From: Desulfuromonadales bacterium
GTDB lineage: Bacteria > Desulfobacterota > Desulfuromonadia > Desulfuromonadales > BM103
Assembly (NCBI GenBank): GCA_030145195.1
Contig: JAQYVY010000001.1
Coordinates: forward strand, 62,001-126,000
DNA length: 64,000 nucleotides
Direction of reading: 5' to 3'
Shown: one piece after another, positions 1 through 9,427 of the stretch
How positions within the stretch are numbered: the first letter of the stretch is position 1
Layout of the letters: each line of letters starts with the position of its first letter
The notes under the pieces: model-generated
Told to the model about the DNA's origin: nothing
Databases searched by the model: none
The model's input: the letters and a program-made list of their open reading frames with translations, nothing else
Translations under genes and position numbers: made by a program

Positions 1-1
1 A

Positions 2-208
2 ATGTCCAATGACCATCCGGTTGGTTTCTGCTATTCTCAGGTTCAAGGGCTTGCTGGCGAAGAGCTCAAAGCTGCTCCTACCGTTCCTCTGTTTGAAGGC
101 GACATGTGGTGTTCTAGCTGCCATGACGTTCATGACAATCAGTACACTCCGTTCCTGTCTATGGCGAACGGCGGCTCTGCTCTTTGCTTGGACTGCCACG
201 ACAAGTAA
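2..208 (+). CDS. multiheme c-type cytochrome, C-terminal fragment (5' end outside window)
   Basis: This is the C-terminal end of a periplasmic or extracellular c-type cytochrome. The visible 68 residues carry two CxxCH haem-attachment motifs, CSSCH at about residue 37 and CLDCH at about residue 62. The stretch SNDHPVGF near the start is typical of the doubled-CxxCH cytochromes of metal-reducing deltaproteobacteria. The frame is open to the window edge, so the ATG at base 2 is probably internal and the real gene is longer. A strong intrinsic terminator follows 27 bases after the stop, so the transcript ends here. The haem content and partner cannot be given from this fragment. That it is a multiheme cytochrome is well supported; a role in electron transfer across the envelope is inference. 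Confidence 0.85.
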   Translation: MSNDHPVGFCYSQVQGLAGEELKAAPTVPLFEGDMWCSSCHDVHDNQYTPFLSMANGGSALCLDCHDK

Positions 209-235
209 AGTTCTCTAGCTACTGATGAACTGATG

Positions 236-267
236 GCGGGACCCGAGAGGGTCCCGCTATTTTTTTG
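236..267 (+). terminator. intrinsic terminator after the cytochrome gene
   Basis: A perfect 9-bp stem (GCGGGACCC / GGGTCCCGC) with a GAGA tetraloop is followed by TATTTTTTT. This is a textbook Rho-independent terminator and it isolates the cytochrome transcript from the downstream porin gene. Confidence 0.95.
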
Positions 268-609
268 TGGTTGTGCCGTCCGGGAAAAGTTTAGCTACAG
301 AGGTCAGCCTGCAGCTAGCTGCTGCGGTGTTGCCTTCTGCATAGTCGACCCATAAAGTCAGAATCTATGTTTACAGGGATATGCAGGATGAACAGGATAA
401 AGTCAGAACTTTGAGTCCAGGATTGTTGTCTTGGGCTGTTGAGGTGTGGGTGGCTATTTGAAGAAATTTGTTCGGCTGATTGGCGGTATTTGCGTTTTGC
501 TACGGGCGGATTTGTGTGGCAAAGTCTGCGCTTTGGTGTGGTGCGATAATTGCATGTTTAAGCTCTAGATTAAGATCCCGTTTTGAGTGGGTTTGTCCTG
601 GAAGTTGTT
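268..609. other. non-coding gap before the barrel gene
   Basis: About 340 bases with no credible gene. Positions 371-400 contain three imperfect repeats of CAGGAT, a motif that looks like a short dispersed repeat. A promoter for the downstream barrel gene should lie here, but no convincing -35/-10 pair was seen. Confidence 0.5.
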
Positions 610-2916
610 ATGCCAACATTCTTAAATAAAATACTGCCAGCTATTTTTGCGCTGTTTTTGGTTTGTGTCCTCGCCTCAACGGCGTGGTCCAGAGCGCTTA
701 CTGGTGCCGCCGAGTTGAGCTATTTGAACTATTCGGCGAAAAATGATGTAGGTAAGTTGAGTGATGCCGCTCAATGGACCCAGAGTTACTCGGTGTTATA
801 CACCAAGTCGGGTTTGTTTCGTAATGGTCGGCTTGGTTTCTATGATGTTAAGCTTGGCTATGAATGGTCGCTGCTCGATGTCGATCTGACGCTTGGCACC
901 TCTAAAGGGTCGATCAATGAGGACACCAATAAGTTGCTCTATAGTGGCGAGTTGCTGTTTGCTCCGGGGGGGCTGCCCTTCAAGCTGTACGCCTTTTCGT
1001 ACGATCTGGCTCACGCCGACTTTCGCCAAGGTTCCTTGCTGGGTCGTCGCGGGGCCGATCCTCTTAAGTTGAGTAGTGGTGTCATCATTGACCCCGGTGT
1101 TTTTGTCGGCATTGACAACGGTACGCATGTGAGTTCTGGCTTCACGTTTGAGGCGGGAATCAAGAACGGTAGCTACCGTGGTCAATATCGGGATGTGCTT
1201 TCGAGGTTTCCCAAGCTTTTGATCAGCTATAGTGATGACTATGTTCTTGACAAGGAGCGTCTTGAACCGGTTGATTATAGGCTTCGTGACCTGGCATTCA
1301 TCTCTTTGAACAAGAAAGATAACTGGTTCCATTATAAGGTTACTTCTTTCACCGACAACATTGATTCAAGCAACGATTATTCGATAACTCAGTTTATTCT
1401 CGGAACAATCGACCACACCCAGAAGCGGCAATGGATTAATCTGACGAACTGGATTCGTTTGTCAGTCGATGCCAATTATATTGTGACTGATGACAATCAC
1501 GATCTCCGTGGCCAGGCGGAAGAGTTTGATCTCAACCTGTTTACCCTTTTGCGGCGCGATGGTTTTGTTTCATCAAGCTATGTCAACTTCAATCGTTTTT
1601 CGCAGGGTGATCGAATATCGCGTGCGCTGAGTCTGCCTTTTTGGGTCACTTACGAGAGGACTCGAAACCAACGCTGGCGGGGCATTTTACAGTACGATGC
1701 AGAGGCGACGGAAGACACCGAAACTGGCGATCAATGGGAAAGCAAGGACTACTATACGCGTCTTCAACTGGAAACCTTTCTGTCTGATCGACGTTGGGTT
1801 TTAACTCCATCGGCGGCGTTGGAAAGCGTTGAAGCGACCCGCGGTAATGGACAGGGCGCAGAAATCACCTTGTCCCTCGCGACAAATGCGAGGTTACGAC
1901 AAAAAGCTTCCTGGTTCGGGCGTTATTCAGCCAAAGTCAATGAGGGCTCTCTGGACGCTTCTGATTCCGATGTGAACTGGCTTGAACAGGAATTCGATGG
2001 CTCGGTAACCAAGCAATTCACCCCGCGATTAAGCGCTGGACTTCACGCCAACGTGGTGTTGCGGAACGGCGACCTTTATGGCAATGCTGTCTACCACATT
2101 ACGGGTAACAGCCAATTAAGCCAGTTTATAACTGACCAAGTGATTCAGCTTGAGAGTGGCGGCAGCCAGGACGGCACCGGTGCTTATGCCAGCGTTGGTG
2201 CTACCGCCGACCACTTTAGCACGGGTCGATTGAAAAATCGTGCCAGTGTCTATCTTGAGTATTGGAACGTGGAAACAGCAAGCAAGTACGAATTGACTGC
2301 TGAGCATCGACTGGATTACAACTCGCGTAGCATCACCGCCAGTATGGTAAACAGGTTGGTTCATGGTGATGGCCTTGGTCGTTCAACAGTAAGTAGCCAG
2401 CTTTCTCAGGGTGCCGGAGTTGTTGCTGCAGAACAACTCGAGTATAAATTCGAACACACGTCATCTCTCCACTATGAACCGAATCGTGCCTTTAAAAACA
2501 AATCCTTTTTCAGCTTATTTTTAACGGATATTGCAGAGAGAAGTTTTAGGGTTTCTAACGTGGCCGCATACAGTTTTTACAAGGTCAATGGTCTGGTGAG
2601 GAAGGTGAGCGACTTCAGTGCGGAAGTTGCTTACGAAAATTATACGGGCGGAAACGTTGAGAGTGTCTTCAGTTTGCTGACCCAAGCCCGTTACTATCCG
2701 ATCTACAACGTGACCCTCGGTGCTAGTGTGCGTTATCAATATGCCAGCCCGGCAAATCGTGCCGAGATTACCTACGGCTTGATGGCATCGCGCACTTTCC
2801 CCAAGTTTGCTATCTCCCTGCGCTATGAACTTGGTTTCCGTGATGCAGAACAAGGCGATCCTAATGGGACCCTTGAAGAGCAGCGCTGGAGTGTCAACGT
2901 CTCGAAAAAACTCTAA
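610..2916 (+). CDS. outer-membrane beta-barrel protein (porin-like), 768 aa
   Basis: Large exported barrel protein of the outer membrane. The start chosen is the ATG at 610, preceded by GGAAG about six bases upstream; a TTG nine codons earlier is in frame but would spoil the signal sequence. From the ATG the protein has a charged N-terminus, a hydrophobic stretch and an AWSRA cleavage-like end at about residues 1-29. The rest has no long hydrophobic helix; it alternates short aromatic and polar segments rich in Tyr, Ser, Asn and Arg, as expected of a barrel of 20 or more strands. The last residue is Leu (SKKL), not the usual terminal Phe. The family is not recognised by name. The cytochrome just upstream suggests a porin-cytochrome electron conduit, but the intervening terminator means the two are not simply co-transcribed. 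Polysaccharide export or passive diffusion are alternatives. Confidence 0.7.
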   Translation: MPTFLNKILPAIFALFLVCVLASTAWSRALTGAAELSYLNYSAKNDVGKLSDAAQWTQSYSVLYTKSGLFRNGRLGFYDVKLGYEWSLLDVDLTLGTSKGSINEDTNKLLYSGELLFAPGGLPFKLYAFSYDLAHADFRQGSLLGRRGADPLKLSSGVIIDPGVFVGIDNGTHVSSGFTFEAGIKNGSYRGQYRDVLSRFPKLLISYSDDYVLDKERLEPVDYRLRDLAFISLNKKDNWFHYKVTSFTDNIDSSNDYSITQFILGTIDHTQKRQWINLTNWIRLSVDANYIVTDDNHDLRGQAEEFDLNLFTLLRRDGFVSSSYVNFNRFSQGDRISRALSLPFWVTYERTRNQRWRGILQYDAEATEDTETGDQWESKDYYTRLQLETFLSDRRWVLTPSAALESVEATRGNGQGAEITLSLATNARLRQKASWFGRYSAKVNEGSLDASDSDVNWLEQEFDGSVTKQFTPRLSAGLHANVVLRNGDLYGNAVYHITGNSQLSQFITDQVIQLESGGSQDGTGAYASVGATADHFSTGRLKNRASVYLEYWNVETASKYELTAEHRLDYNSRSITASMVNRLVHGDGLGRSTVSSQLSQGAGVVAAEQLEYKFEHTSSLHYEPNRAFKNKSFFSLFLTDIAERSFRVSNVAAYSFYKVNGLVRKVSDFSAEVAYENYTGGNVESVFSLLTQARYYPIYNVTLGASVRYQYASPANRAEITYGLMASRTFPKFAISLRYELGFRDAEQGDPNGTLEEQRWSVNVSKKL

Positions 2917-3154
2917 TAAACCATCCTGAGGCAAAACCTTAACGCGAAATCCTGTTAATTTCAGTCTGTGTCTGGTATTTTCTAAGCCACTGAAATTCCC
3001 GGTAAGTTGTGAAGCCTTTGGTCCCTGGCCTGTTGTTTTATCTTTTGTCGGAATTTCCTGGTTTTGTTGATTGCTTGTATTCATGACTCTGGTCTCTTGG
3101 TGGCAAACTCAACCAGGATTTTTTTAAAAAACTTTGTAGGGTAGATGCTTATCA

Positions 3155-4111
3155 ATGAAATATTCTATTGTTGTTCCGGTTCTTGATGAAGAAGAGAATG
3201 TAGATGCACTTTATGATCAACTTTGTGCTGTGTTGGTCGACAGACAGGATTGGGAGCTGATCTTTGTTGATGATGGCAGTCAAGACAGCACCTTTGCGAA
3301 ACTTGAAAACATCGCGGCAAAGGACAAGTCGGTCAAGGTTCTCCGCCTGCGGCGTAACTTCGGCCAGACTGCTGCCATGATGGCAGGCTTTGATGCCGCC
3401 AGTGGTGATGTCATCCTGCCGATGGATGGTGACCTGCAAAACGATCCTGCTGACATCCCGAGGTTGGTCGAGAAACTGAATGAGGGCTACGATGTTGTTT
3501 CCGGGTGGCGCAAGAATCGCCAGGATAAGGCTTTTTCCCGTAAATTACCGTCGCTTCTGGCCAACAAGCTGATTTCTTTCTTTACCGGTGTGGCCCTGCA
3601 TGATTATGGCTGCACTCTCAAGGCGTATCGTCGGGAAATTATCGAAGAAGTGCGGATCTACGGCGAAATGCATCGGTTTGTCCCGGCCCTGGCACACCAG
3701 GTCGGTGCCAGAGTTGCCGAACTTGAGGTTAATCATCGCGCGCGCGTTGCAGGAACCAGTAAGTATGGTATTGATCGTATTTTCCGGGTGCTTCTCGACC
3801 TGATGACAGTCAAATTTTTCCAGACCTATTCGTTGCGGCCGATGCACCTTTTTGGACAGTGGGGTGGCGTTGCCTTTCTCGGGTCATTTCTGAGCGGTGC
3901 TGTAACACTCTATATGAAATTCTTTGATGCCTTGCCGATGAATCGCAACCCCTTACTGATTTTGTCCGCTTTCCTGCTCTTCTCGGGCATTCAGCTTTTT
4001 GCTCTTGGTCTGGTGGCCGAACTGATGACGCGGACCTATCATGAGTCCCAGCGGAAAAGAACTTACAGTGTGAGACAGACCCTGAACCTGACACAAGATT
4101 TATTGAACTAG
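3155..4111 (+). CDS. GT2 glycosyltransferase with C-terminal membrane helices (GtrB/DPM type)
   Basis: Inner-membrane family 2 glycosyltransferase, 318 aa. The N-terminal 230 residues are a GT-A fold: SIVVPVLDEEENV at the start, FVDDGSQDST at about 39-48, and MDGDLQNDP (the metal-binding DxD region) at about 89-97. Two hydrophobic helices lie at about 235-260 and 270-295. This architecture matches GtrB, ArnC and DPM1-like enzymes that load a sugar onto undecaprenyl phosphate; that substrate is inference. It opens the long polysaccharide locus, and only four bases separate it from the first of three tandem membrane proteins. Such enzymes usually feed a GT-C enzyme that uses the lipid-linked sugar on the periplasmic side, which fits the neighbours. 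Confidence 0.85.
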   Translation: MKYSIVVPVLDEEENVDALYDQLCAVLVDRQDWELIFVDDGSQDSTFAKLENIAAKDKSVKVLRLRRNFGQTAAMMAGFDAASGDVILPMDGDLQNDPADIPRLVEKLNEGYDVVSGWRKNRQDKAFSRKLPSLLANKLISFFTGVALHDYGCTLKAYRREIIEEVRIYGEMHRFVPALAHQVGARVAELEVNHRARVAGTSKYGIDRIFRVLLDLMTVKFFQTYSLRPMHLFGQWGGVAFLGSFLSGAVTLYMKFFDALPMNRNPLLILSAFLLFSGIQLFALGLVAELMTRTYHESQRKRTYSVRQTLNLTQDLLN

Positions 4112-4115
4112 CGCC

Positions 4116-5882
4116 ATGAGAACTTTTTCCGGGAATTCTTTTGGCTTAGTTCTGGTCCTTATCTCCTTGCTGACCGTCTTTGGCCTGACTTTGACCGAGG
4201 TCTTCTCTTTCGACATCTTCTGGCAACTCCAGAGCGGCAAGTACATGTGGGAGACAGGCTCGATACTTCGACAGGACACCTTCTCGCTGGCGAGTGAGGT
4301 GGGCCGGATCGAGCATTGCTGGCTGCATGATGTTGTGGTGTACCTGGTCTGGAAGCTGGGTGGTTATCCCGGGATCAGCTTTCTCAAAGCGGGACTGGTC
4401 ACGCTGACAGCGGCGCTGTTGATGATGGCCGCGCGAATCCGCGGTGCCAGCTGGTGGGCGATCCTGGCGGTTGCGCCCTGGGCCTTGTTGCAAACCCGGG
4501 GGGGCTGGCAGGAAAGACCCCAGCTCTGGACGTTTCTTGGCGTAGCGCTATTTCTGTATCTTTACGCCAAGGCTCGAACAAGCAACTTAAAATTTCTCTG
4601 GTTTTTAGTTCCGGTGACTTTGCTCTGGGCCAATTTGCACGGGGGTGCGGTTCTCGCTTTTCCTTTGTTCCTGGCGTTCTTCGTTGGTGAATTATTGCAT
4701 TTCGGGGTCAATCGCAACGAGCGGAGTGCCAAGGGACTGTATCTCTTGCTTGCTGTCAGTGCCGTAGCCGGTGCGGCAGCGTGCTTGACTCCCTACGGGG
4801 CGCATCTGTTTGATATCTTACCCAAAGCCTCCTCTCTCGGCGCCAGTTCTGGTGTTGTCGACCAGGTCTATAATCAGGACTGGCGCAATACTGATCTCAG
4901 CGGTTGGCCGAACCTTAAATGGTCTTTAGTTGGGATCCCGGTTCTTTTTCTCCTGAATTGGCGTTCGATTCGCTGGGCTGAACTCTGTGTCTGGGGTGGT
5001 CTGGCAATTATGAGTCTGAAGTTGGAGAGGCATCAGCCCATTTACTTTTTTGCGCTGGTAGCGCTGCTGCCGCCGTATCTGACCCTCCTTGGTGAGCGTT
5101 TGAGCCGGATCAAGGAAAACGCCGGCTTGCAGTTCGCTCTTCGGCTGAGACCTCTGGCGGCTATCGCGGTGACTATCACCCTCTGTTGGGTGACAGCCTC
5201 CAGTTCGTTTGGCTTCTTCGGTTTTTTTGAACCAGGCTTGCGGAGCTTCCGTTATCCTGACAAAGCGGCAAGTTTCGTTCTGGAGCAGCAGCTTCCAGGG
5301 AACTTGTTCAACAGCTATGAGTGGGGGGGCTTTCTGATGTGGCGTCTCTTCCCCGATTATAAGGTGTTTTTTGATGGTCGCCAGATTTCACGGGCGCTGT
5401 TTCAAGATGGTCTCGATGTAAGTTACGGCAAAGCCAACTGGCAAGAGGTTTTTGCTAGGCACGCGGTAAAAACTGCTGTTATTCTGCCGCTTTCTACTGA
5501 CAATGGTGGTCGCTTTGGTGTCGTCAATGTTTTGCGCGATTCCCCGGACTGGGCGCTGGTTTATGCCGAAGCCTCTACGCTGGTCTTTGTCAAACGTTCG
5601 GAGGTGTCCGCTTCGTGGTTGCTGGAATATGAACGGCCCAACACCATGGTTGATGATGTTGTTTTTGAGTTGGCCGGTTTGTTTCTTGAGGAAAGCCCGG
5701 CCCGCTATCGCGCCCACTGGGAGCTGGCAAAAATTAACTACTCCCGGGAGCTCTATCGCGAGGCCTTCGTAGAGACACACACGTATCTTTCGGCGATTCC
5801 GCTGGACCGCCAGTTGAAAGCGGCGCAGAATCTGTATCGAAGCCTGTATCCGATCTACGGCAAGGAGTTGGACGAGCTTTGA
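4116..5882 (+). CDS. polytopic GT-C-like membrane protein, tandem paralogue 1 of 3
   Basis: Integral inner-membrane protein of 588 aa with about ten hydrophobic helices and a soluble C-terminal 180 residues. After the first helix comes FDIFWQLQSGK (Asp at residue 33), then QDTFSLASE and EHCWLHD. An acidic residue in the first external loop and a helical membrane domain are features of GT-C glycosyltransferases that use polyprenyl-phosphate sugars. The soluble part begins with PGNLF, then GGFLMWRLFPDYKVFFDGR, and ends in helices like TPR repeats. The named family is not recognised, and GT-C activity is inference. Its stop overlaps the TTG start of paralogue 2 by four bases (TTGA), so the two are translationally coupled. 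The preceding GT2 may make its donor lipid. Confidence 0.7.
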   Translation: MRTFSGNSFGLVLVLISLLTVFGLTLTEVFSFDIFWQLQSGKYMWETGSILRQDTFSLASEVGRIEHCWLHDVVVYLVWKLGGYPGISFLKAGLVTLTAALLMMAARIRGASWWAILAVAPWALLQTRGGWQERPQLWTFLGVALFLYLYAKARTSNLKFLWFLVPVTLLWANLHGGAVLAFPLFLAFFVGELLHFGVNRNERSAKGLYLLLAVSAVAGAAACLTPYGAHLFDILPKASSLGASSGVVDQVYNQDWRNTDLSGWPNLKWSLVGIPVLFLLNWRSIRWAELCVWGGLAIMSLKLERHQPIYFFALVALLPPYLTLLGERLSRIKENAGLQFALRLRPLAAIAVTITLCWVTASSSFGFFGFFEPGLRSFRYPDKAASFVLEQQLPGNLFNSYEWGGFLMWRLFPDYKVFFDGRQISRALFQDGLDVSYGKANWQEVFARHAVKTAVILPLSTDNGGRFGVVNVLRDSPDWALVYAEASTLVFVKRSEVSASWLLEYERPNTMVDDVVFELAGLFLEESPARYRAHWELAKINYSRELYREAFVETHTYLSAIPLDRQLKAAQNLYRSLYPIYGKELDEL

Positions 5883-7630
5883 TTGACAAAGAGCTGCAAA
5901 TATCCAGAGTCAATATCGGCCAGTTGCTCTGTGCCGCCGCCCTGATTATGGTCTTTGGAATTGCTGTCGGGGAGGTTCACTCCTTTGATATTTTCTGGCA
6001 ATTGCAATCTGGAAAGTATCTCTGGCAGACCCAGAGTTTCCTCTACAAGGACACTTTCTCTCTCGCCAGTGAAGTTTATCGCTACGAACATTGCTGGCTC
6101 CATGACATGGTTTTCTATTTGAGCCATGTCCTCGGTGGCTACGCCGGAATCAGCCTGCTCAAGGGCTTTCTGGTTGCTGCACTGTTGTTCTGCTCAATGC
6201 TGGTATCGCGGTTACGTAACGTCGGTTGGGCGGCGATTTTTCTGACGTCTCCGGCGATGGTTTTGCTGACCTTCTGGGCCTGGAAAGAGCGGCCCCAGCT
6301 CTGGTCATTCCTCGGCTTACTCCTGCTAATGCTCGCTTTTGAGCGGATTCGCCTGCACAAGCGTGCCGTTGGGCTGGCCTTTATTGTTCTCCTCTGTTGG
6401 TCAAACCTGCATGCTGGTTATGTCCTGGCTTTCCCCATTCTCCTTGCCTATCTGGTCGGGGAGTTGATTGATTACAAGCGCAAGAGCCCCTGGGCGCTCT
6501 CGGGTCAAGGTTACGGTCGCCTTTGTCTGACTGCTCTCGCGGTGCCCATTGCTGCTGTCATCACCCCTTATGGGTTGTTACCGTTTAAAACGCTCTTTGT
6601 TGTGCCCAAGTTTGGAGAGGCCTCGGGAGCGATCACCCAGGCTTACAATGTTGACTGGCGTGGCACCAGCTTTGCGGGATATCCTGACTACTACTATGCT
6701 ATGTCTCTGGTGGCTGTGGTGCTTTTGCTGAACTGGCGCAGATTGCGTATGGCCGATGCTTTTCTGTTGGGAGGGCTGGCCTATATGGGCACCACTCTGG
6801 AGCGGCACACCCCGTTCTTCCTGCTGGCCTCAGCGGCCCTGCTGCCATGTTATGTTGAGACCCTGCTGGAGTGGCTGACCAGGAAGTTGTCCCGGATTAA
6901 GCCACAAGTCATTATTGCCCTGATGCTGGTGGTTGGCTGTGGCGTCACACTACACTGGGCGAAGCCGCCGCTGAAAAATTACGGTTTCTTTAATCCTGGG
7001 ATCAGGGAGTGGCACTACCCGGTCAAGGAAGCCGATTTTGTGCTTGAACATAAGATTCCTGGAAACCTGTTCAATGCCTTTGGTGCCGGTGGTTACCTGA
7101 TGTGGCGGCTCTACCCCGAATATAAGGTTTTTTGGGACGGACGCCAGGATAGTACCGAAATGTACCGCAAAGGGCTGGTGATAAGCGCTGGCGGGGAAGG
7201 CTGGCAGGATATCCTGAATGATTATGACGTTAACATCCTGATCCTGGAAGCGTGTTCTCAGGTGGATGGAAGCCGTTTCCCTCTGCTTGAAAAACTGCGC
7301 CGCAATCCAGCTTGGGTTTTGTCTGCCGCTGGAGAGACCCACCTAGTCTTTGTGCGCAAAGCGAGTATGCCTGCAGAGTGGATTGATGAAAATACCCTAC
7401 CGACAAGCCGGATCGATGACACCATCCTGTCAGAAGCTAAACTGCTACTTCAGGTGACTCCGCTGCGACGACAGGCACTCTGGGAAGCCGCGCAGATTCT
7501 ACTTAAACGTCGAGACTATGAGGGTGGCTACCTCTACCTTCGACGTTACATTCAGGTGCTTGGCCCAGAGAATGTCTCACCGAGTGTGCTGAATTATTAT
7601 CGACAATTGTCAGCACGTTTTTCACAGTAG
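5879..7630 (+). CDS. polytopic GT-C-like membrane protein, tandem paralogue 2 of 3
   Basis: Second of three neighbouring paralogues, 583 aa. The same landmarks appear in the same order: FDIFWQLQSGK (Asp at residue 37), KDTFSLASE, EHCWLHD, ERPQLWSFLG, NLHAGYVLAFP, then PGNLF and GGYLMWRLYPEYKVFWDGR. It starts at TTG, inside the stop of paralogue 1; AAGGAG lies about 12 bases upstream, and the next ATG would cut into the first helix. Membrane layout and C-terminal helical tail match paralogue 1. It may act on a different sugar or acceptor than its sisters, or the three may form a complex; the sequence does not decide. Ten bases separate it from paralogue 3. Confidence 0.7.
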   Translation: MIDKELQISRVNIGQLLCAAALIMVFGIAVGEVHSFDIFWQLQSGKYLWQTQSFLYKDTFSLASEVYRYEHCWLHDMVFYLSHVLGGYAGISLLKGFLVAALLFCSMLVSRLRNVGWAAIFLTSPAMVLLTFWAWKERPQLWSFLGLLLLMLAFERIRLHKRAVGLAFIVLLCWSNLHAGYVLAFPILLAYLVGELIDYKRKSPWALSGQGYGRLCLTALAVPIAAVITPYGLLPFKTLFVVPKFGEASGAITQAYNVDWRGTSFAGYPDYYYAMSLVAVVLLLNWRRLRMADAFLLGGLAYMGTTLERHTPFFLLASAALLPCYVETLLEWLTRKLSRIKPQVIIALMLVVGCGVTLHWAKPPLKNYGFFNPGIREWHYPVKEADFVLEHKIPGNLFNAFGAGGYLMWRLYPEYKVFWDGRQDSTEMYRKGLVISAGGEGWQDILNDYDVNILILEACSQVDGSRFPLLEKLRRNPAWVLSAAGETHLVFVRKASMPAEWIDENTLPTSRIDDTILSEAKLLLQVTPLRRQALWEAAQILLKRRDYEGGYLYLRRYIQVLGPENVSPSVLNYYRQLSARFSQ

Positions 7631-7639
7631 CGAGAATCG

Positions 7640-9415
7640 ATGAAGTTGTTTGAAAAAAATCGTCCGAATGACGACGTAGAAAGCATTGTCGGTAAAAGTG
7701 CCATCGCAATTTTTCTCCTTGTGGTTCTGGCTTTGGCCACTTCTGCGGTGTCGTCCTACGATATCTTCTGGCAGCTGCAGTCGGGCAAATTTATGGCCCA
7801 GAGTGGAGAAGTGATTCACCAGGACACCTTTTCCCTTGCGGCAGAGGCCGGTCGATGGGAACACTGCTGGCTGCATGATTTGATCTGTTACGCGCTCTAT
7901 AGCCTCGGTGGTTATTCACTCTTGAGCGTTCTTAAGGGGGCGCTGATTGCCCTGACCGCACTCTTTTTGGTTCTGGCTGCGCGAGCTCGCGGCAGCTCAT
8001 GGGTGGCAATTCTTCTGCCTGGTCCGTATCTATTTTTACAGACCCAGGCCTTTTGGATTGACCGGCCGCAGCTGTGGTCTTTCATGCTCTGTGCCGGTTT
8101 CCTCTTCCTGTTTGAACGCTACCGCGCCACTGGAAGTCGTAGCGTCTTTGCCCTGTTGCCGGCGCACGCCTTCTGGACTAACCTGCACGCCGGAGCCGTC
8201 CTGGCTTTTCCGCTTTATTTTGCTTATATGGTCGGGGACCAGCTCGATCGCTTGGTGTTGAAGAGAATCACCCGTCAGACCAACCTCTGGCAATGGCTGT
8301 TGCTACTGGTCGGTTTGCTGGCGGTGAGTGGCCTCTCCCCCTACGGTTGGCAACTGCTCGACATCTTCCCCGAAGCCTCCACGAGCGGCCAGGCCTCTGG
8401 TGCGGTCACCCAGGTGCAGAACTGGGACTGGCGCACCACCGACTTCTCGCGCTTCCCCCAGCTTAAAAATGCCATGATCGCGGCAGTTGTCTTGATGGTG
8501 CTTGGCTGGCGTAAATTCTCTTTTGTCGATCTGCTGCTGCTTTGCGGCCTCGGCTACATGAGCGTGACGCTGGAGCGTCACGCGCCGTTCTGGTTTTTCG
8601 CGGCCTGGGTTGTGTTGCCGCGTTATCTCGATGGCGTCCTTGCCTGGGTCGGCTCCTTGAGCAAAGCTCCTATTGTCGTTCTGTTGCGCCCGGTTTGCCT
8701 GGCTGCTGCTCTTGTCGTTGCGATCTGGATCAGCAGCGTTGCCTATGAGATGCGGGGTTTTTTTCGCGTCGGCCTGCTCGATTGGCAGTACCCAGTTAAA
8801 GCCGTAGAATTTATTCAGGAACAGAAACTGCCAGCAAATCTTTTCCACGATTATACCTCTGGTGGCTACCTGATGTGGGTTTTGTTTCCGGACTACCGGG
8901 TGTTCTGGGACGCGCGGCAGATCAGCACCCGGATGTTCCAGCAAGGCATGATGGTTTCTGCAGCCCAACCCGGCTGGCAGCGGGTGTTGCAGGAACATGA
9001 TGTCAAGACGATCGTGATCACACCGCTTGGGCCGGCTCAGGGCTACCGTCACCGCCTGGTTGATCAACTGGCGACCAATTCTGAATGGCCTCTAGTCTAT
9101 GCCGACGAAACCTTTCTGGTCTTTGTGCAAAGGGATGCCGTTGACACGGAATGGTTGGCAGAGTATCAGCTTTCGAAGGACCGGATTGCTGATACCATCC
9201 TCTCCACGGCCCGGTTCTACACCGAACAAGCCCCGGTTCGCTCGGTTGCCTATTTTGAAATGGCTCGAGTTTACCTGCAGCGCCGACAGATTCCAGAAGC
9301 CTTTGCCGAGTTGGAAAACTACCTGATGCGGACTGCTGATCCGGAGCCGCTTGCTCTTAAATATTATGAAATGCTCTGGCCGATGTTGAATAAACCGGGC
9401 CAGTCAGTCAACTGA
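7640..9415 (+). CDS. polytopic GT-C-like membrane protein, tandem paralogue 3 of 3
   Basis: Third paralogue, 591 aa, ATG start. Landmarks: YDIFWQLQSGK (Asp at residue 41), QDTFSLAAE, EHCWLHD, DRPQLWSF, NLHAGAVLAFP, and the tail motif GGYLMWVLFPDYRVFWDAR. In the last motif DGR of the sisters is DAR, and the preceding block reads PANLF rather than PGNLF, so this copy is the most divergent there. The N-terminus before the first helix is longer (about 22 residues, charged). It is followed after 12 bases by a family 4 glycosyltransferase, so the operon continues. Function as for the other copies: a GT-C-like sugar transferase is the best inference, unproven. Confidence 0.7.
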   Translation: MKLFEKNRPNDDVESIVGKSAIAIFLLVVLALATSAVSSYDIFWQLQSGKFMAQSGEVIHQDTFSLAAEAGRWEHCWLHDLICYALYSLGGYSLLSVLKGALIALTALFLVLAARARGSSWVAILLPGPYLFLQTQAFWIDRPQLWSFMLCAGFLFLFERYRATGSRSVFALLPAHAFWTNLHAGAVLAFPLYFAYMVGDQLDRLVLKRITRQTNLWQWLLLLVGLLAVSGLSPYGWQLLDIFPEASTSGQASGAVTQVQNWDWRTTDFSRFPQLKNAMIAAVVLMVLGWRKFSFVDLLLLCGLGYMSVTLERHAPFWFFAAWVVLPRYLDGVLAWVGSLSKAPIVVLLRPVCLAAALVVAIWISSVAYEMRGFFRVGLLDWQYPVKAVEFIQEQKLPANLFHDYTSGGYLMWVLFPDYRVFWDARQISTRMFQQGMMVSAAQPGWQRVLQEHDVKTIVITPLGPAQGYRHRLVDQLATNSEWPLVYADETFLVFVQRDAVDTEWLAEYQLSKDRIADTILSTARFYTEQAPVRSVAYFEMARVYLQRRQIPEAFAELENYLMRTADPEPLALKYYEMLWPMLNKPGQSVN

Positions 9416-9427
9416 GGTGATTCACCC

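Noticed and set aside
3058-3126. CCTGGTT ... AACCAGG inverted repeat followed by a T-run before the first GT2 gene
   Set aside because: The stem is only seven bases with a loop of more than 50, and it lies upstream of a gene rather than after one; too weak to call a terminator.
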